A stretch of DNA of 64,000 nucleotides, taken from Sulfuricella denitrificans (GTDB lineage: Bacteria; Pseudomonadota; Gammaproteobacteria; Burkholderiales; Sulfuricellaceae). A program made the position numbers and the translations under genes. The stretch is from contig NSJJ01000006.1 in the NCBI GenBank assembly GCA_002632355.1, positions 119,269-183,268 of the forward strand. Direction: 5' to 3'. Positions within the stretch are counted from its first letter, which is position 1. Each line of letters opens with the position of its first letter. Shown in pieces: positions 9,215-18,026 of the stretch. The notes below the pieces were generated by a model. The model was not told the origin of the DNA. It made no database searches and saw only the letters and a list, made by a program, of their open reading frames with translations.

Positions 9215-10327
9215 TCAGTCGCACAGGGAATCTGCATCAGAAAAACCCTGTCCCCATGGGACAGGAAGATGCGTAACGCCCTTGGTCCTTTCGGTGTGTA
9301 TCTTGATGAATTTCTGATCCTCGCCAATCAGGCAGTCCGGGCGATATGGCCCAAGCCAGGGATTGCGCATGCCACGGGCAAGCACTTCCTTGAGGGGGGT
9401 CTCGCGCAGATTCCCGAGAGAGAAATCGATGTATGGACACGGCGTGACCTCAAAGGAAGAGGTCACGGTAATAATCCCTTTCACCGTAATACAGCCCTTG
9501 AACGAGCCGTACGACGGGGTCATGTGCGTGAAGACGTTATATTCCTTTTCGAGCTCACGCAGGATATCTGCCTCTTCCTTGTCGATCACGAATTCAGGGT
9601 GATCGGAGCAGGAACCGGTTGGCTTGGCATAGGACACATACAAACCAACGTGCCTATCTGTTGCAAACTTGCACATATCCAGAAACTCTTGAGTCTTTAC
9701 GCGGCCTTTGACCAGAACTGTCTGGAACATGAGATTGAGTCCGGCATCCAGGGAAGCATCGATTGCGCGCATGATGCGTTTGTACGAACCCGGCTTGTTG
9801 CGGAAGGCGTCATGCTCTTCCTCGATGAAGCTGTCCCAGGACAACTGCACCTTTTCCACTCCGATGTCTTTGAGGTGTTTGGCGCGCTTGCTATCAAGAA
9901 ACCAGCCATTGGTATCCGTGATCACATAGTGCTTTTCCGGATCAATCGCTTCGACTACGGCATCAAAATCCTTCATCACCAGGGGCTCGCCACCGGTGAT
10001 CACGAACCGCGCCAGCCCCAGTTCGTCGGCCTGGCGGGAAAGCTCGCGGATATCGTCCAGGTCCATCTTCCTTCTGGTGTCCTTGATCTTGAAAACCTTT
10101 TTCAAGTGCCGATCCATGTAGTATTCGGCAGAGCAATGCGTACACTCGAAATTACACAGATAGCTTTTTTCCAGACGGATGATGGGGCTGATTTCCCCAC
10201 GTTCCTCCATCGCCGCGATGGCATCGAATTTCGATGCCAGATAGGGTTTTCTGGCTCGCAATCCTTCGCGCCGCGAATATTCAGCCGGAGTCATGCTTGG
10301 GGGAATTTCCAGTTCTGGTGTCACCAT
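9215..10327 (-). CDS. Radical SAM/SPASM-type enzyme
   Basis: The 370-residue product carries the radical SAM cysteines C58, C62 and C65 in CNFECTHC, then ITGGEPLV and a TDTNGW strand. Later cysteines (CITVKG, TPCPYIDF, DCLIGED) suggest a partial auxiliary-cluster domain. It lacks the Rossmann-like module found in the other three radical SAM proteins of this locus, so it belongs to a different subfamily. Between motifs it has the pattern typical of enzymes that call SPASM relatives (GNLRETPLKEVL). The neighbours are the unknown gene and the TPP enzyme. The reaction could be dehydration, epimerisation or peptide/sugar modification; I cannot decide. Confidence 0.75.
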   Translation of the reverse strand: MVTPELEIPPSMTPAEYSRREGLRARKPYLASKFDAIAAMEERGEISPIIRLEKSYLCNFECTHCSAEYYMDRHLKKVFKIKDTRRKMDLDDIRELSRQADELGLARFVITGGEPLVMKDFDAVVEAIDPEKHYVITDTNGWFLDSKRAKHLKDIGVEKVQLSWDSFIEEEHDAFRNKPGSYKRIMRAIDASLDAGLNLMFQTVLVKGRVKTQEFLDMCKFATDRHVGLYVSYAKPTGSCSDHPEFVIDKEEADILRELEKEYNVFTHMTPSYGSFKGCITVKGIITVTSSFEVTPCPYIDFSLGNLRETPLKEVLARGMRNPWLGPYRPDCLIGEDQKFIKIHTERTKGVTHLPVPWGQGFSDADSLCD

Positions 10328-10391
10328 AAATAAAATCCATTCTCAATATGAATCATAGCGTCATTATTTCATGATTCTTTAGGGTGTCTTT

Positions 10392-12236
10392 TTATACCGG
10401 CATCTTCCGGGCTGTCAGCGACAGTTCCGACAAACCCACGATCATCTCGGCCTGCAGTGTTTCCAGCGGCAGCAGAGGCGTCATGTCCTCGAGCGGCATG
10501 GATTTCATCGAACCGTCCGGCTGCGGCAGAGCCGATACCTTGGGCGCAAGCGCTTCGTTGGAAATCAGCCGCACATCGACCAGCACAGGCCGGGACTGGG
10601 ATAGCGCCTGCTGCAAGCCGCTTTTCAGCTCGGACGCATCGGCGATACGCAAGAAAGGCAGTTCATAGGTCGCCGCCACCTTCTCAAGGTCAGGCAGCAG
10701 CAGCCCGGCTTCCGGCCCTGTGCCCACGAAACGCCCATTGAAGTAATTGCGTTGCGTGTTGCGGATCGAAGCATAACCCTCGTTGTTCATCACGATCAGA
10801 CAAATGGGCAGGCTGAAGGCTCTCAGGGTGGCCAGTTCCTGAATATTGAGCTGCAGGCTGCCATCGCTCTCGATCGCCACCATCGGCTGGCGGTCTCCGG
10901 CAAAGCAGGCGCCAATCGCAGCCGGCAGGCCATATCCCATGGCCCCCAGGCCCGAAGTCAGGAAAACGCGCTGCCCCGGTTTGTTGCGGAAAATAGTATA
11001 AAAAGCCTCGACCGCCAGCCCGGAACTGCCCGTGCTGATGGTGGTGTTTTCAGGAATCGCTTCTGACAGCGCATCCATCAGCTGGTAATGACTGATGGGG
11101 CCACTGGACGGGAAAGGCGCGCCATCGTTCACCGGATAACGCCGCTTCCAGTCTGTGCAGCGGTCTTTCCATGCTGTCCAGTCCGGGCAGGCAGGAGGAG
11201 CCTTGACATCCAGCCATGCCGTCAAGAATGACTTTGCATCGGCTTCCAGCGCAAGGGCAATATCCATATCGAGCTTTTCGATCTCGTTCCGGTCGACATC
11301 GACCACCACTTTTTTGGCGCCCCTGGCGAAGCCGCGCGGGTTGTATGCGGTAATGATGTTATCGAGACGGCTGCCGATGCTGATCAGTAAATCGCAATTC
11401 TGCACCGCAAAATTCGGCGCGCGCAGAGCAACTGCGCCGGGACGGCCAACCAGAAGGGGATGATCGTAGGGCAACAGATCAAGCGCATTCCACGTCGTTA
11501 CCACGGGAATATCCAGTTTCTCGGCCAGTTCCCGGAACAGTGCTGCGCCACCGGCAAGGCGCACACCGTGCCCGGCCATCAGCAGGGGGCGTTCTGCCTT
11601 GGCCAGCAAGGCTTGCAGCCGTTCGACCTCGCCGGAAAAACCCACATGCGCAGTGCCATGCACTTCTTTTTTCCAGTGCGGCAAGTTCGCGGGTTCGACC
11701 GGCGCGCCCTGCACGTCGAGCGGAACATCGATCCAGACCGGCCCGGCCCGGCCACTGCGCGCCAGATAGGCTGCGCGTTCCATTTCGATGCGGATGTCTT
11801 CGGGACGCTCAACCGTCACGGCGTATTTCGTGATGCTCTCGACAATCCTGACAATATCGACTTCCTGTACGCCCTTCTGCCGTAAGGGCGCGCCGCGCAA
11901 CATATCCGAGCGCTTCACCTGGCCCGAAATGATCATCAGCGGAACGGATTCGATCCAGGCCCCGGCAACGGCAGTGATTGCATTGGTCGCCCCGGGTCCG
12001 GTGGTCACCATGGCCACGCCGATATTTTCATTGATGCGGGCATAGGCCTCGGCAGAAATCGCCGCTGCCTGTTCGTGCAGGCAGGCCACAGCTTCCAGTT
12101 CCGGGCACTTTCCGGCGGCATCCATCAGATACATGGCGCCGCCGCCGGGGAGAAGGAAAACATGTCTGACGCCGAGCTCTGCAACAAAGTCGGCAATAAA
12201 ATCGGCTACCCGGTAGGCTTCGCTCACGCTGATCAA
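10392..12236 (-). CDS. TPP-dependent acetolactate synthase-like enzyme (YerE-like candidate)
   Basis: The 614-residue protein has the full architecture of TPP enzymes. Its PYR domain contains the conserved glutamate in CLHEQAAA, followed by a central domain, and a PP domain contains SDGSLQLN...NNEGY, the Mg-TPP motif (with SDG in place of the usual GDG). It is not part of an ilvBN operon. It overlaps the NeuB-type gene by 4 nt and shares the operon with rfbFGH. In yersiniose A synthesis a similar enzyme, YerE, adds a two-carbon unit from pyruvate to CDP-4-keto-3,6-dideoxyglucose, exactly the product expected of RfbFGH. I infer a comparable role here. The frame starts with TTG at 12236; GTG at 12227 is an alternative with better spaced GGATGG. 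Confidence 0.75.
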   Translation of the reverse strand: MISVSEAYRVADFIADFVAELGVRHVFLLPGGGAMYLMDAAGKCPELEAVACLHEQAAAISAEAYARINENIGVAMVTTGPGATNAITAVAGAWIESVPLMIISGQVKRSDMLRGAPLRQKGVQEVDIVRIVESITKYAVTVERPEDIRIEMERAAYLARSGRAGPVWIDVPLDVQGAPVEPANLPHWKKEVHGTAHVGFSGEVERLQALLAKAERPLLMAGHGVRLAGGAALFRELAEKLDIPVVTTWNALDLLPYDHPLLVGRPGAVALRAPNFAVQNCDLLISIGSRLDNIITAYNPRGFARGAKKVVVDVDRNEIEKLDMDIALALEADAKSFLTAWLDVKAPPACPDWTAWKDRCTDWKRRYPVNDGAPFPSSGPISHYQLMDALSEAIPENTTISTGSSGLAVEAFYTIFRNKPGQRVFLTSGLGAMGYGLPAAIGACFAGDRQPMVAIESDGSLQLNIQELATLRAFSLPICLIVMNNEGYASIRNTQRNYFNGRFVGTGPEAGLLLPDLEKVAATYELPFLRIADASELKSGLQQALSQSRPVLVDVRLISNEALAPKVSALPQPDGSMKSMPLEDMTPLLPLETLQAEMIVGLSELSLTARKMPV

Positions 12237-13738
12237 TCCATCCAGTAGGTCAACAGGCTCTTGCGCTGCCTGTTTTCCATGATTGCGGTATCCGTATAGT
12301 ACGAATCGTCCTTGTCATGCGTAGTCGAAATTTCTTCGATCACCGCGCCGCCTTCACTCCGGAACGCATGGCGCACTCCGGGCTCGATCGTCACCACGTC
12401 GCCGGGACGACAGACGCTTTGCACGCCGTCCAGTTCAAGCAGGATTTCACCCTGCAGGACATGGAAGGTTTCTTCCTTTTTCATATGGTACTGCTCGGGG
12501 TGCGACTGGCCGGGCAGGACGACCAGCAGTTTCTTGCAATAACAGCGATTGACCACGGTAATCAGCACCAGGCCGAACTCATCGAAACGGTCGAGCCCGT
12601 AATGGTGCGAAACTTCCAGATCAGCACTGCCAGGCACCACGATATTGGTGCGGGCGAGCAGCGCCTTGACCCGCTGGGCGATATCCCAGATGCACGCCCT
12701 GCGGTCTTCATAACCGGCATTGTCCGGCGCGATGGCCTGATCGAGTGCGATGGCCGAAGTCGCCGTGAATTCGGCATATTTCGACCAGTCGTTGGCAGTG
12801 AACTGCTCGGGCTGGGGCGGGAAGGCAAAATAGACGTCTTCGCTACGAATCGTCTCGCCTGCTGCAATCGGTCGCCGTGCAAAAACGCCGCGCCGCAGGG
12901 AGCGCAAACTGGCCACCTCTTCTGGATTGGGCGGCAGACGGGCATCCCCGACTCCACACAAGGTCCAGGCCTGCTGCGCAGCCTGCAACCATGCCCGAAC
13001 CTGTTCGGGGCTGGCCGAGTAGGCATTCAGCGGATAAGCGCCGGTCGTCAGGCCGACGTGTTTTTCGAACAGCGTCACGCCCTTGGCTACAGCCAGTTTG
13101 ACGATATCCGTGTGATCCGGTTGTTCATGCGTGGAAAATCCGATCCGCACGCCCGGATAGCGGGCGCGCAGAAAATCGATCTGCGACAGATGCATGCGTT
13201 CGTCCGGTGTCGGGTATTCGCCCACGCAATGCAGAATGGCGAAATCCTTCTGGCGGTGCGCCAGAAAACTCACCACCCGGTCGATCTCCTCCAGGCTGGC
13301 GCCGGCTGTCGAGGCAATGACCGGCTTGTCCGTAAGGACGACCCGTTCCAGCAATGGCCAGTCGGTAAAAGAACAGCTGGCGATCTTGACGATGTCGAGT
13401 CGCTGCGCTTCGATGACATCGACCGATGGCTCGTCAAACGGGGTCGACATGGCAAGGAAACCGTTAGTGCGCATCTCGGCCACCAGGCGATCGAAATTCT
13501 GCCGGCTCAGGCGCGTTTCCGAGAAACGCTTGACATACTTGATATCGTCACGCCCCCGAGCTGCCGGGTGAATGAAGGTATCCAGGTCGCGGTATTGAAG
13601 CTTGAATGCGAAATGAAAAGGGAATGCCCGGCACACCTCGCCAAAGGCGCGGATCACGGCCACGCCGTGTTCGACATCGCCCATGTGATTGTTGGCCATT
13701 TCCAGAACGAAGAGCGGCGTCGGGATGGTCGCAGACAT
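12233..13738 (-). CDS. NeuB-family nonulosonate synthase with C-terminal cupin
   Basis: Residues 1-270 match the NeuB TIM barrel: FVLEMANNHMGD, the lysine in FKLQYRD, STAGASLEEID and IGFSTHEQPDH. Residues 280-345 resemble the SAF/antifreeze-like domain (GVFARRPIAAGE). Residues 390-480 add a cupin barrel with HPEQYHMKKEE and PGVRHAF metal-ligand patterns. NeuB enzymes condense phosphoenolpyruvate with an amino-hexose to form sialic, legionaminic or pseudaminic acid. The cupin could be an epimerase or a binding domain. AGAGGAGA precedes the ATG. No NeuA-type cytidylyltransferase or NeuC-type epimerase is present in the window, so the nature of the nine-carbon sugar is open. Confidence 0.8.
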   Translation of the reverse strand: MSATIPTPLFVLEMANNHMGDVEHGVAVIRAFGEVCRAFPFHFAFKLQYRDLDTFIHPAARGRDDIKYVKRFSETRLSRQNFDRLVAEMRTNGFLAMSTPFDEPSVDVIEAQRLDIVKIASCSFTDWPLLERVVLTDKPVIASTAGASLEEIDRVVSFLAHRQKDFAILHCVGEYPTPDERMHLSQIDFLRARYPGVRIGFSTHEQPDHTDIVKLAVAKGVTLFEKHVGLTTGAYPLNAYSASPEQVRAWLQAAQQAWTLCGVGDARLPPNPEEVASLRSLRRGVFARRPIAAGETIRSEDVYFAFPPQPEQFTANDWSKYAEFTATSAIALDQAIAPDNAGYEDRRACIWDIAQRVKALLARTNIVVPGSADLEVSHHYGLDRFDEFGLVLITVVNRCYCKKLLVVLPGQSHPEQYHMKKEETFHVLQGEILLELDGVQSVCRPGDVVTIEPGVRHAFRSEGGAVIEEISTTHDKDDSYYTDTAIMENRQRKSLLTYWMD

Positions 13739-13762
13739 CAGTAATCTCCTCTGTAAATCATC

Positions 13763-15079
13763 TTATTCCCAGCCATGTCCGATGAACTCGGCGACTTTCT
13801 GGCTCATAAAATCCAGCTGCGCTTCTTCAAGGCCGGGAAAAACACCGATCCAGAAGGTATCACGCATCACCCGGTCGGTGTTCGGTAAATCCCCCACGCA
13901 GCGGTAGGTCTGATGCGCAAAATAAGGCTGCCGGGTCAGGTTGCCGGCAAACAGCAGGCGCATGCCGATGCGGTTCTGCTCCAGATAGCGCAGGAGATCC
14001 ACCCGGTTGATATTGGCAGTCTCCCTGAGCGTCACCGGAAAACCGAACCAGGAGGGCTGGGATTCGCTGGTCGCCTCGGGAAGAATCAGATATTCCTCCA
14101 GATCCGCCATTTTCAAGCGCAGATAATCAAAGTTCCGGCGTCTTGCCTCGACGAACCCCGGCAGCCGGTCCATCTGCGCGAGGCCGCAAGCGGCCTGCAT
14201 GTCGCTGATCTTCAGGTTGTAACCCAGATGGGAATAGACGTATTTGTGATCGTAGCCCTCGGGCAGGTCGCCCAGCTTCCAGCAGAAGCGCCGCCCGCAG
14301 GTATTGTCCCGTCCCGGCGGACACCAGCAGTCGCGGCCCCAGTCGCGAATCGACTCGATAGCGCGCACCAGCGTATCGTCGCTGGTAAAGACCGCGCCGC
14401 CCTCCCCCATGGTGATATGGTGAGCCGGGTAAAAGCTGAGCGTGCCGATATGGCCGAAGGTACCGACATGCTGGCCCCGCCATGTCGAGCCCAGCGCGTC
14501 GCAGCAGTCCTCGATCACCCACAGGTCATGCTTGCGCGCAAATGCCATCACGGCATCCAGATCAAAAGGATTGCCCAGCGTATGGGCCAGCATGATGGCG
14601 CGTGTCCGGGTCGAGACGGCCGCTTCCAGCTGGCTGACATCAATATTGTATGTCCCGAGCAGGACATCCACGAATACCGGCACCATGCCATAGAGCAGCA
14701 TGGGATTGACGGTAGTCGGGAAACCGGCCGCCACGGTGATGACCTCGTCGCCCGCCCTGAGCGCCCGCTCTCCCAGGAGCGGTGAAGTCAGCGCGGCGAA
14801 AGCCACTAGATTGGCGGAAGAGCCTGAATTGACCGTGCGCACATGGCTGCAACCGATGAATTCCGCCAGCCGCTTTTCCAGTGCCTCGTTGAATCGCCCC
14901 GTGGTCAGCCAGCCGTCCAGGCAGGCATCCACCATGCTGACGAATTCTTCCGCCCCGAGGACCTTGCCGGAAACCGGAACCGGGTCTTCTCCGGGGCGAA
15001 ATGCGGCTGTCGTGTTGCGGCCAGCGGCAAACTGGCGAACCAGCTCCAGAATGGACTGACGATCTGTATCCTGACTCAT
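13763..15079 (-). CDS. rfbH: CDP-6-deoxy-4-hexulose 3-dehydrase (RfbH/E1)
   Basis: This is an aminotransferase-fold dehydrase that uses PMP and a [2Fe-2S] cluster to remove the 3-hydroxyl of CDP-4-keto-6-deoxyglucose. Two diagnostic features are visible. The usual PLP lysine is replaced by histidine in [12 protein letters not shown]. The cluster cysteines follow the E1 pattern C-X57-C-X-C-X7-C, ending in [11 protein letters not shown]. The start at 15079 gives 438 residues, the family length, and overlaps the rfbG stop by 4 nt; the longer frame from 15208 runs through rfbG. E1 needs an E3 reductase (RfbI/AscD type) for turnover, and none is in the window. Confidence 0.9.
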   Translation of the reverse strand: MSQDTDRQSILELVRQFAAGRNTTAAFRPGEDPVPVSGKVLGAEEFVSMVDACLDGWLTTGRFNEALEKRLAEFIGCSHVRTVNSGSSANLVAFAALTSPLLGERALRAGDEVITVAAGFPTTVNPMLLYGMVPVFVDVLLGTYNIDVSQLEAAVSTRTRAIMLAHTLGNPFDLDAVMAFARKHDLWVIEDCCDALGSTWRGQHVGTFGHIGTLSFYPAHHITMGEGGAVFTSDDTLVRAIESIRDWGRDCWCPPGRDNTCGRRFCWKLGDLPEGYDHKYVYSHLGYNLKISDMQAACGLAQMDRLPGFVEARRRNFDYLRLKMADLEEYLILPEATSESQPSWFGFPVTLRETANINRVDLLRYLEQNRIGMRLLFAGNLTRQPYFAHQTYRCVGDLPNTDRVMRDTFWIGVFPGLEEAQLDFMSQKVAEFIGHGWE

Positions 15080-16128
15080 TGCGAAAGTGCCATGTAGTGG
15101 TCGATCTGGCTCAGGGTAAAGGCGCGCATATCCTCGCCCGCCATCCAGGCACGATGCCAGAAGATCACTTGCTCCAGTGCCTGATCGATATTGAAATTGG
15201 GCCTCCATCCGAGAAGTGCCCTCGCCTTGCTGCTATCCAGTCTGAGCAAACCGGCTTCATGCGGATGTTGCAGCGCGTCCGACTGCCATGAAGCGCCATC
15301 GCCCCACAAAGAAGCCATGCACTCAAGAAGCCCCCCTACAGGTCGCATATCGGCATCAGAGGGGCCGAAATTCCATGCTTCTGCGTTCTTGCCATGGTGT
15401 AAATTTTCAGCCAGCAGCAGGTAAGCTGCCAAGGGCTCAAGCACGTGCTGCCAGGGGCGTACTGCCTGAGGGAAACGCACCTGAAGTACCTTGCCGCCCT
15501 GCCAGGCACGCAAGGCATCCGGGAGCAGGCGGTCCGCAGCCCAGTCACCACCACCGATGACATTGCCCGCACGCGCGGTCGCAACCGCCACCTTCTGCCC
15601 ATCCAGAAACGAAGCCCGCCAGGAAGCCGTCACGATCTCGGCGCACGCCTTGCTGGCCGAATAGGGATCGCGACCACCCAGCGCTTCATTTTCCCGGTAT
15701 GGCCAGAACCATTCGCGGTTTTCATAGCACTTGTCGCTGGTAATCACGACCACGGCTTTGACAGACGGCGTGCTGCGGACCGCTTCCAGTAAATTCATGG
15801 TGCCGATCACATTGCTGGTCATGGTCCCTACCGGATCGGTATAACTTTCTCTCACCAGCGCCTGGGCAGCCAGATGAAAGACGATTTCCGGTCGGGCGGC
15901 ATCCATGCTCGCCTTGAAATGAGACAAGTCGCGGATATCTGCCTCGACATGCGACATTCCCTCGCCGACCCGTGCTTCCATAAACAGAGAAGGCTGCGTT
16001 CCCGGAGCCAGGGCGTAGCCATGCACTTGCGCGCCCAGGTGCTGCAACCAGAGGGAAAGCCACCCGCCCTTGAAGCCGGTATGCCCTGTAATCAGTACCG
16101 ATTTGTCGCGCCAGAACCCGGGCGTCAT
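15076..16128 (-). CDS. rfbG: CDP-glucose 4,6-dehydratase
   Basis: An extended SDR enzyme that converts CDP-glucose to CDP-4-keto-6-deoxyglucose using bound NAD. The N-terminal [14 protein letters not shown] is the characteristic nucleotide-binding loop of RfbG, and YSASKACAE holds the catalytic Yxxx[11 protein letters not shown] is also family-typical. I chose ATG 16128 because it overlaps the rfbF stop codon as ATGA and yields about 350 residues, the usual size; an upstream ATG at 16164 lies inside rfbF. The order rfbF-rfbG-rfbH matches O-antigen loci of Salmonella and Yersinia. Confidence 0.92.
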   Translation of the reverse strand: MTPGFWRDKSVLITGHTGFKGGWLSLWLQHLGAQVHGYALAPGTQPSLFMEARVGEGMSHVEADIRDLSHFKASMDAARPEIVFHLAAQALVRESYTDPVGTMTSNVIGTMNLLEAVRSTPSVKAVVVITSDKCYENREWFWPYRENEALGGRDPYSASKACAEIVTASWRASFLDGQKVAVATARAGNVIGGGDWAADRLLPDALRAWQGGKVLQVRFPQAVRPWQHVLEPLAAYLLLAENLHHGKNAEAWNFGPSDADMRPVGGLLECMASLWGDGASWQSDALQHPHEAGLLRLDSSKARALLGWRPNFNIDQALEQVIFWHRAWMAGEDMRAFTLSQIDHYMALSQ

Positions 16129-16895
16129 TCCCAGCTGCACCAGGGCGCCCGCTTGGCCTGCCACAAATCTTCCAGCATGGTGCGGTCACGCACAGTATCC
16201 ATGGCATGCCAGAAGCCGTAGTGGGAAAAAGCGCTTAACTGACCTTCCGAAGCCAGCTTCCTGAGCGGTTCATTCTCCCAGGTGGACGCATCTCCGGAAA
16301 TGTAATCGAAAACGCCCGGCTCCAGAATAAAGTACCCCCCATTGATCCAGCCGCCATCGCCCAAAGGCTTTTCCTGAAAGGAGGCCACACGGCCACTTTC
16401 AACTTCCAGCGCGCCGTAACGGCCAGGAGGCTGGACAGCCGTCACTGTCGCCAGACGGCCTTCGCGCTTGTGAAAAGCCTGCAGCTCGGCAATATTGACG
16501 TCAGCGACCCCGTCGCCATAGGTGAAGCAGAATGGCTCTCCGTCGAGATAATCCCGGACACGTTTGAGACGACCGCCGGTCATGGTGTTCTCGCCGGTAT
16601 CGACCAGCGTCACCGTCCACGGCTCGGCATGACGGTGATGCACCTGCATCTGGTTATTCTTCATATCGAAGGTCACATCGGACATGTGCAGGAAATAATT
16701 GGCGAAATATTCCTTGATGACATAGCCCTTGTAACCCAGACATACCACGAAATCATTAATGCCCTGCGCCGAAAAAATCTTCATGATGTGCCAGATAATG
16801 GGACGACCGCCCACCTCGATCATCGGCTTGGGTTTAAGGTGCGATTCCTCGCTGATCCGGGTTCCGTATCCACCGGCAAGAATGACGCATTTCAA
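16125..16895 (-). CDS. rfbF: Glucose-1-phosphate cytidylyltransferase
   Basis: The 256-residue protein begins [18 protein letters not shown], the signature of cytidylyl- and thymidylyltransferases, followed by [13 protein letters not shown]. It joins CTP and glucose-1-phosphate to give CDP-glucose, the first committed step of CDP-dideoxyhexose synthesis. Length and motifs fit RfbF closely. It is the first gene of a minus-strand run that continues to at least position 59 with overlaps or short gaps, so it probably leads the transcript. The 344-nt region upstream is shared with the divergent fliC gene. Confidence 0.92.
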   Translation of the reverse strand: MKCVILAGGYGTRISEESHLKPKPMIEVGGRPIIWHIMKIFSAQGINDFVVCLGYKGYVIKEYFANYFLHMSDVTFDMKNNQMQVHHRHAEPWTVTLVDTGENTMTGGRLKRVRDYLDGEPFCFTYGDGVADVNIAELQAFHKREGRLATVTAVQPPGRYGALEVESGRVASFQEKPLGDGGWINGGYFILEPGVFDYISGDASTWENEPLRKLASEGQLSAFSHYGFWHAMDTVRDRTMLEDLWQAKRAPWCSWE

Positions 16896-17023
16896 AGCAA
16901 ATACCCATCCCTTGGCTCGTTAAGCGAATACGCCATAGGCGTAATTTTGGCGTAACAGATTACGACAAATAGCAATAAAAAGCGATGTGACGAAATCGTA
17001 AAATAATTTTTACGAACAAGTCC

Positions 17024-17050
17024 TAAAGTTTTACAGCGCATGATCGATAT
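17024..17050 (+). promoter_or_regulatory. Distal sigma-28 (FliA) type promoter for fliC
   Basis: TAAAGTTT at 17024-17031, an 11-nt spacer, then ATCGATAT at 17043-17050. The FliA consensus is TAAAGTTT-N11-GCCGATAA, so the -35 is perfect and the -10 keeps the CGATA core. It lies about 190 nt upstream of the fliC start. Confidence 0.65.
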
Positions 17051-17110
17051 TGAAATGGCAAACAATGCAGTTGTATCAGGAAAGCAAAACCAGAATTTTG
17101 AATTTCACGC

Positions 17111-17137
17111 TAAAGTTTCAGAATAAACAACCGATAT
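17111..17137 (+). promoter_or_regulatory. Proximal sigma-28 (FliA) type promoter for fliC
   Basis: TAAAGTTT at 17111-17118, an 11-nt spacer, then ACCGATAT at 17130-17137, matching six of eight positions of the FliA -10 and all of the -35. It is the closer of two copies and gives a leader of about 95 nt. A strong AAGGAG binding site at 17227-17232 serves the ATG at 17240. Confidence 0.8.
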
Positions 17138-17239
17138 AAAGAACAACAGCGGTTAATACGCCTCAAAGTTTAAACGGCGAACCAAAGTTGATGGCCTTGG
17201 TGCCATACTTATCAAAACGGCAATTTAAGGAGAATTATC

Positions 17240-17956
17240 ATGGCACAAGTCATCAACACCAACGTTTCCTCCCTGTTTGCTTCGCAAGCACTGAACAAGT
17301 CCAACATCCATCTGCAAACTGCGATGCAGCGTTTGTCCTCCGGCTTGCGCATCAACAGCGCGAAGGACGATGCCACCGGCCTGGTTACAGCCACCAACTA
17401 TGACAAGCAGGTCCGCGGCGCAAACCAGGCAATTCGCAACGCCAATGACGGCATTTCGACTGCACAGATCAATGACGGTTACCTGGGCCAGATCACAGAA
17501 AACCTGCAGCGTCTGCGTGAACTTGCCGTGCAGAATGCAGGCACCGCCTCCGGCGCTGAGGCCACTGCGCTGGTTGCTGAAAATACGCGTATTCTTGGAT
17601 TTGTGACTGCAGCTACTGCTGTGGTGGTTAACGAAAATGGCGGCACGCTTACTGGCGTTGGCTCTGTGCCCACACTGACCGCCTCTCTGACGATTGCAAA
17701 TATTGACACCAGCCTCGACAACGTCAACACCTCACGCTCTCAATACGGTGCGGACATGTCACGCTACGCATCAGCCGTCGCCAACCTGCAGGTCTTCTCG
17801 GTGAACACCTCCGCAGCTTACAGCCGTGTGATGGATACCGACTACGCGGCTGAAACCACAAACATGACCCGCAACCAGATTCTGCAACAAGCGGGTACGG
17901 CAATGCTGGCACAAGCCAACCAGGTTCCAAGTACCGTACTGGGTCTGTTGCGTTAA
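17240..17956 (+). CDS. fliC: Flagellin, unusually short
   Basis: Structural subunit of the flagellar filament, exported by the flagellar type III system. The N-terminal D0/D1 part is canonical (MAQVINTNVSSLFASQAL, LSSGLRINSAKDDATG, IRNANDGIS, LRELAVQNAG) and so is the C-terminal part (SRVMDTDYAAETTNMTRNQI, TAMLAQANQVP, ending LGLLR). Only about 60 residues lie between them, so the surface-exposed D2/D3 domains are absent and total length is 238 residues, against 270-500 in most relatives. The sequence between roughly residues 95 and 155 is threonine, valine and alanine rich. Two FliA promoters precede it. It lies next to a sugar-modification locus, so glycosylation is possible but unproven. 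Confidence 0.93.
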   Translation: MAQVINTNVSSLFASQALNKSNIHLQTAMQRLSSGLRINSAKDDATGLVTATNYDKQVRGANQAIRNANDGISTAQINDGYLGQITENLQRLRELAVQNAGTASGAEATALVAENTRILGFVTAATAVVVNENGGTLTGVGSVPTLTASLTIANIDTSLDNVNTSRSQYGADMSRYASAVANLQVFSVNTSAAYSRVMDTDYAAETTNMTRNQILQQAGTAMLAQANQVPSTVLGLLR

Positions 17957-17971
17957 GCGTGGTAATATGAT

Positions 17972-18007
17972 GTATGCTTGGTCCGTTAGCTAACGGATCA
18001 AGCATAC
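17972..18007 (+). terminator. Long palindromic hairpin between fliC and flaG
   Basis: Two 18-nt arms (17972-17989 and 17990-18007) pair with a single G-U mismatch, giving a strong stem just after the fliC stop. There is no following T run, so it may stabilise the 3' end of fliC mRNA or reduce read-through into flaG rather than act as a full intrinsic terminator. Confidence 0.6.
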
Positions 18008-18026
18008 TCTGCAGAGGAGATCCATA

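Larger units (their letters stand above)
16896..17239. other. Divergent intergenic region between rfbF and fliC
   Basis: No gene is visible in these 344 nt. On the plus side they contain two sigma-28 type promoters and the fliC leader (separate entries). On the rfbF side, TACGCC and GGCGTA flank three nt at 16929-16943, and an AT-rich hairpin CGTAAAA/TTTTACG lies at 16997-17014. I could not identify a convincing promoter or JUMPstart element for rfbF. Confidence 0.7.

Noticed and set aside
9269..10333. Plus-strand open frame of 354 codons opposite the SPASM-type gene
   Set aside because: Antisense to a gene with clear CxxxCxxC chemistry; no independent evidence of coding.
12317..13744. Plus-strand open frame of 475 codons opposite the NeuB-type gene
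   Set aside because: It mirrors the coding frame of a gene with full family motifs, has no motif of its own and no binding site; it is a shadow produced by GC-rich codon use.
17164..17190. Third sigma-28 like promoter (CAAAGTTT) upstream of fliC
   Set aside because: No CGATA-type -10 at 11-nt spacing; only the -35 resemblance remains.
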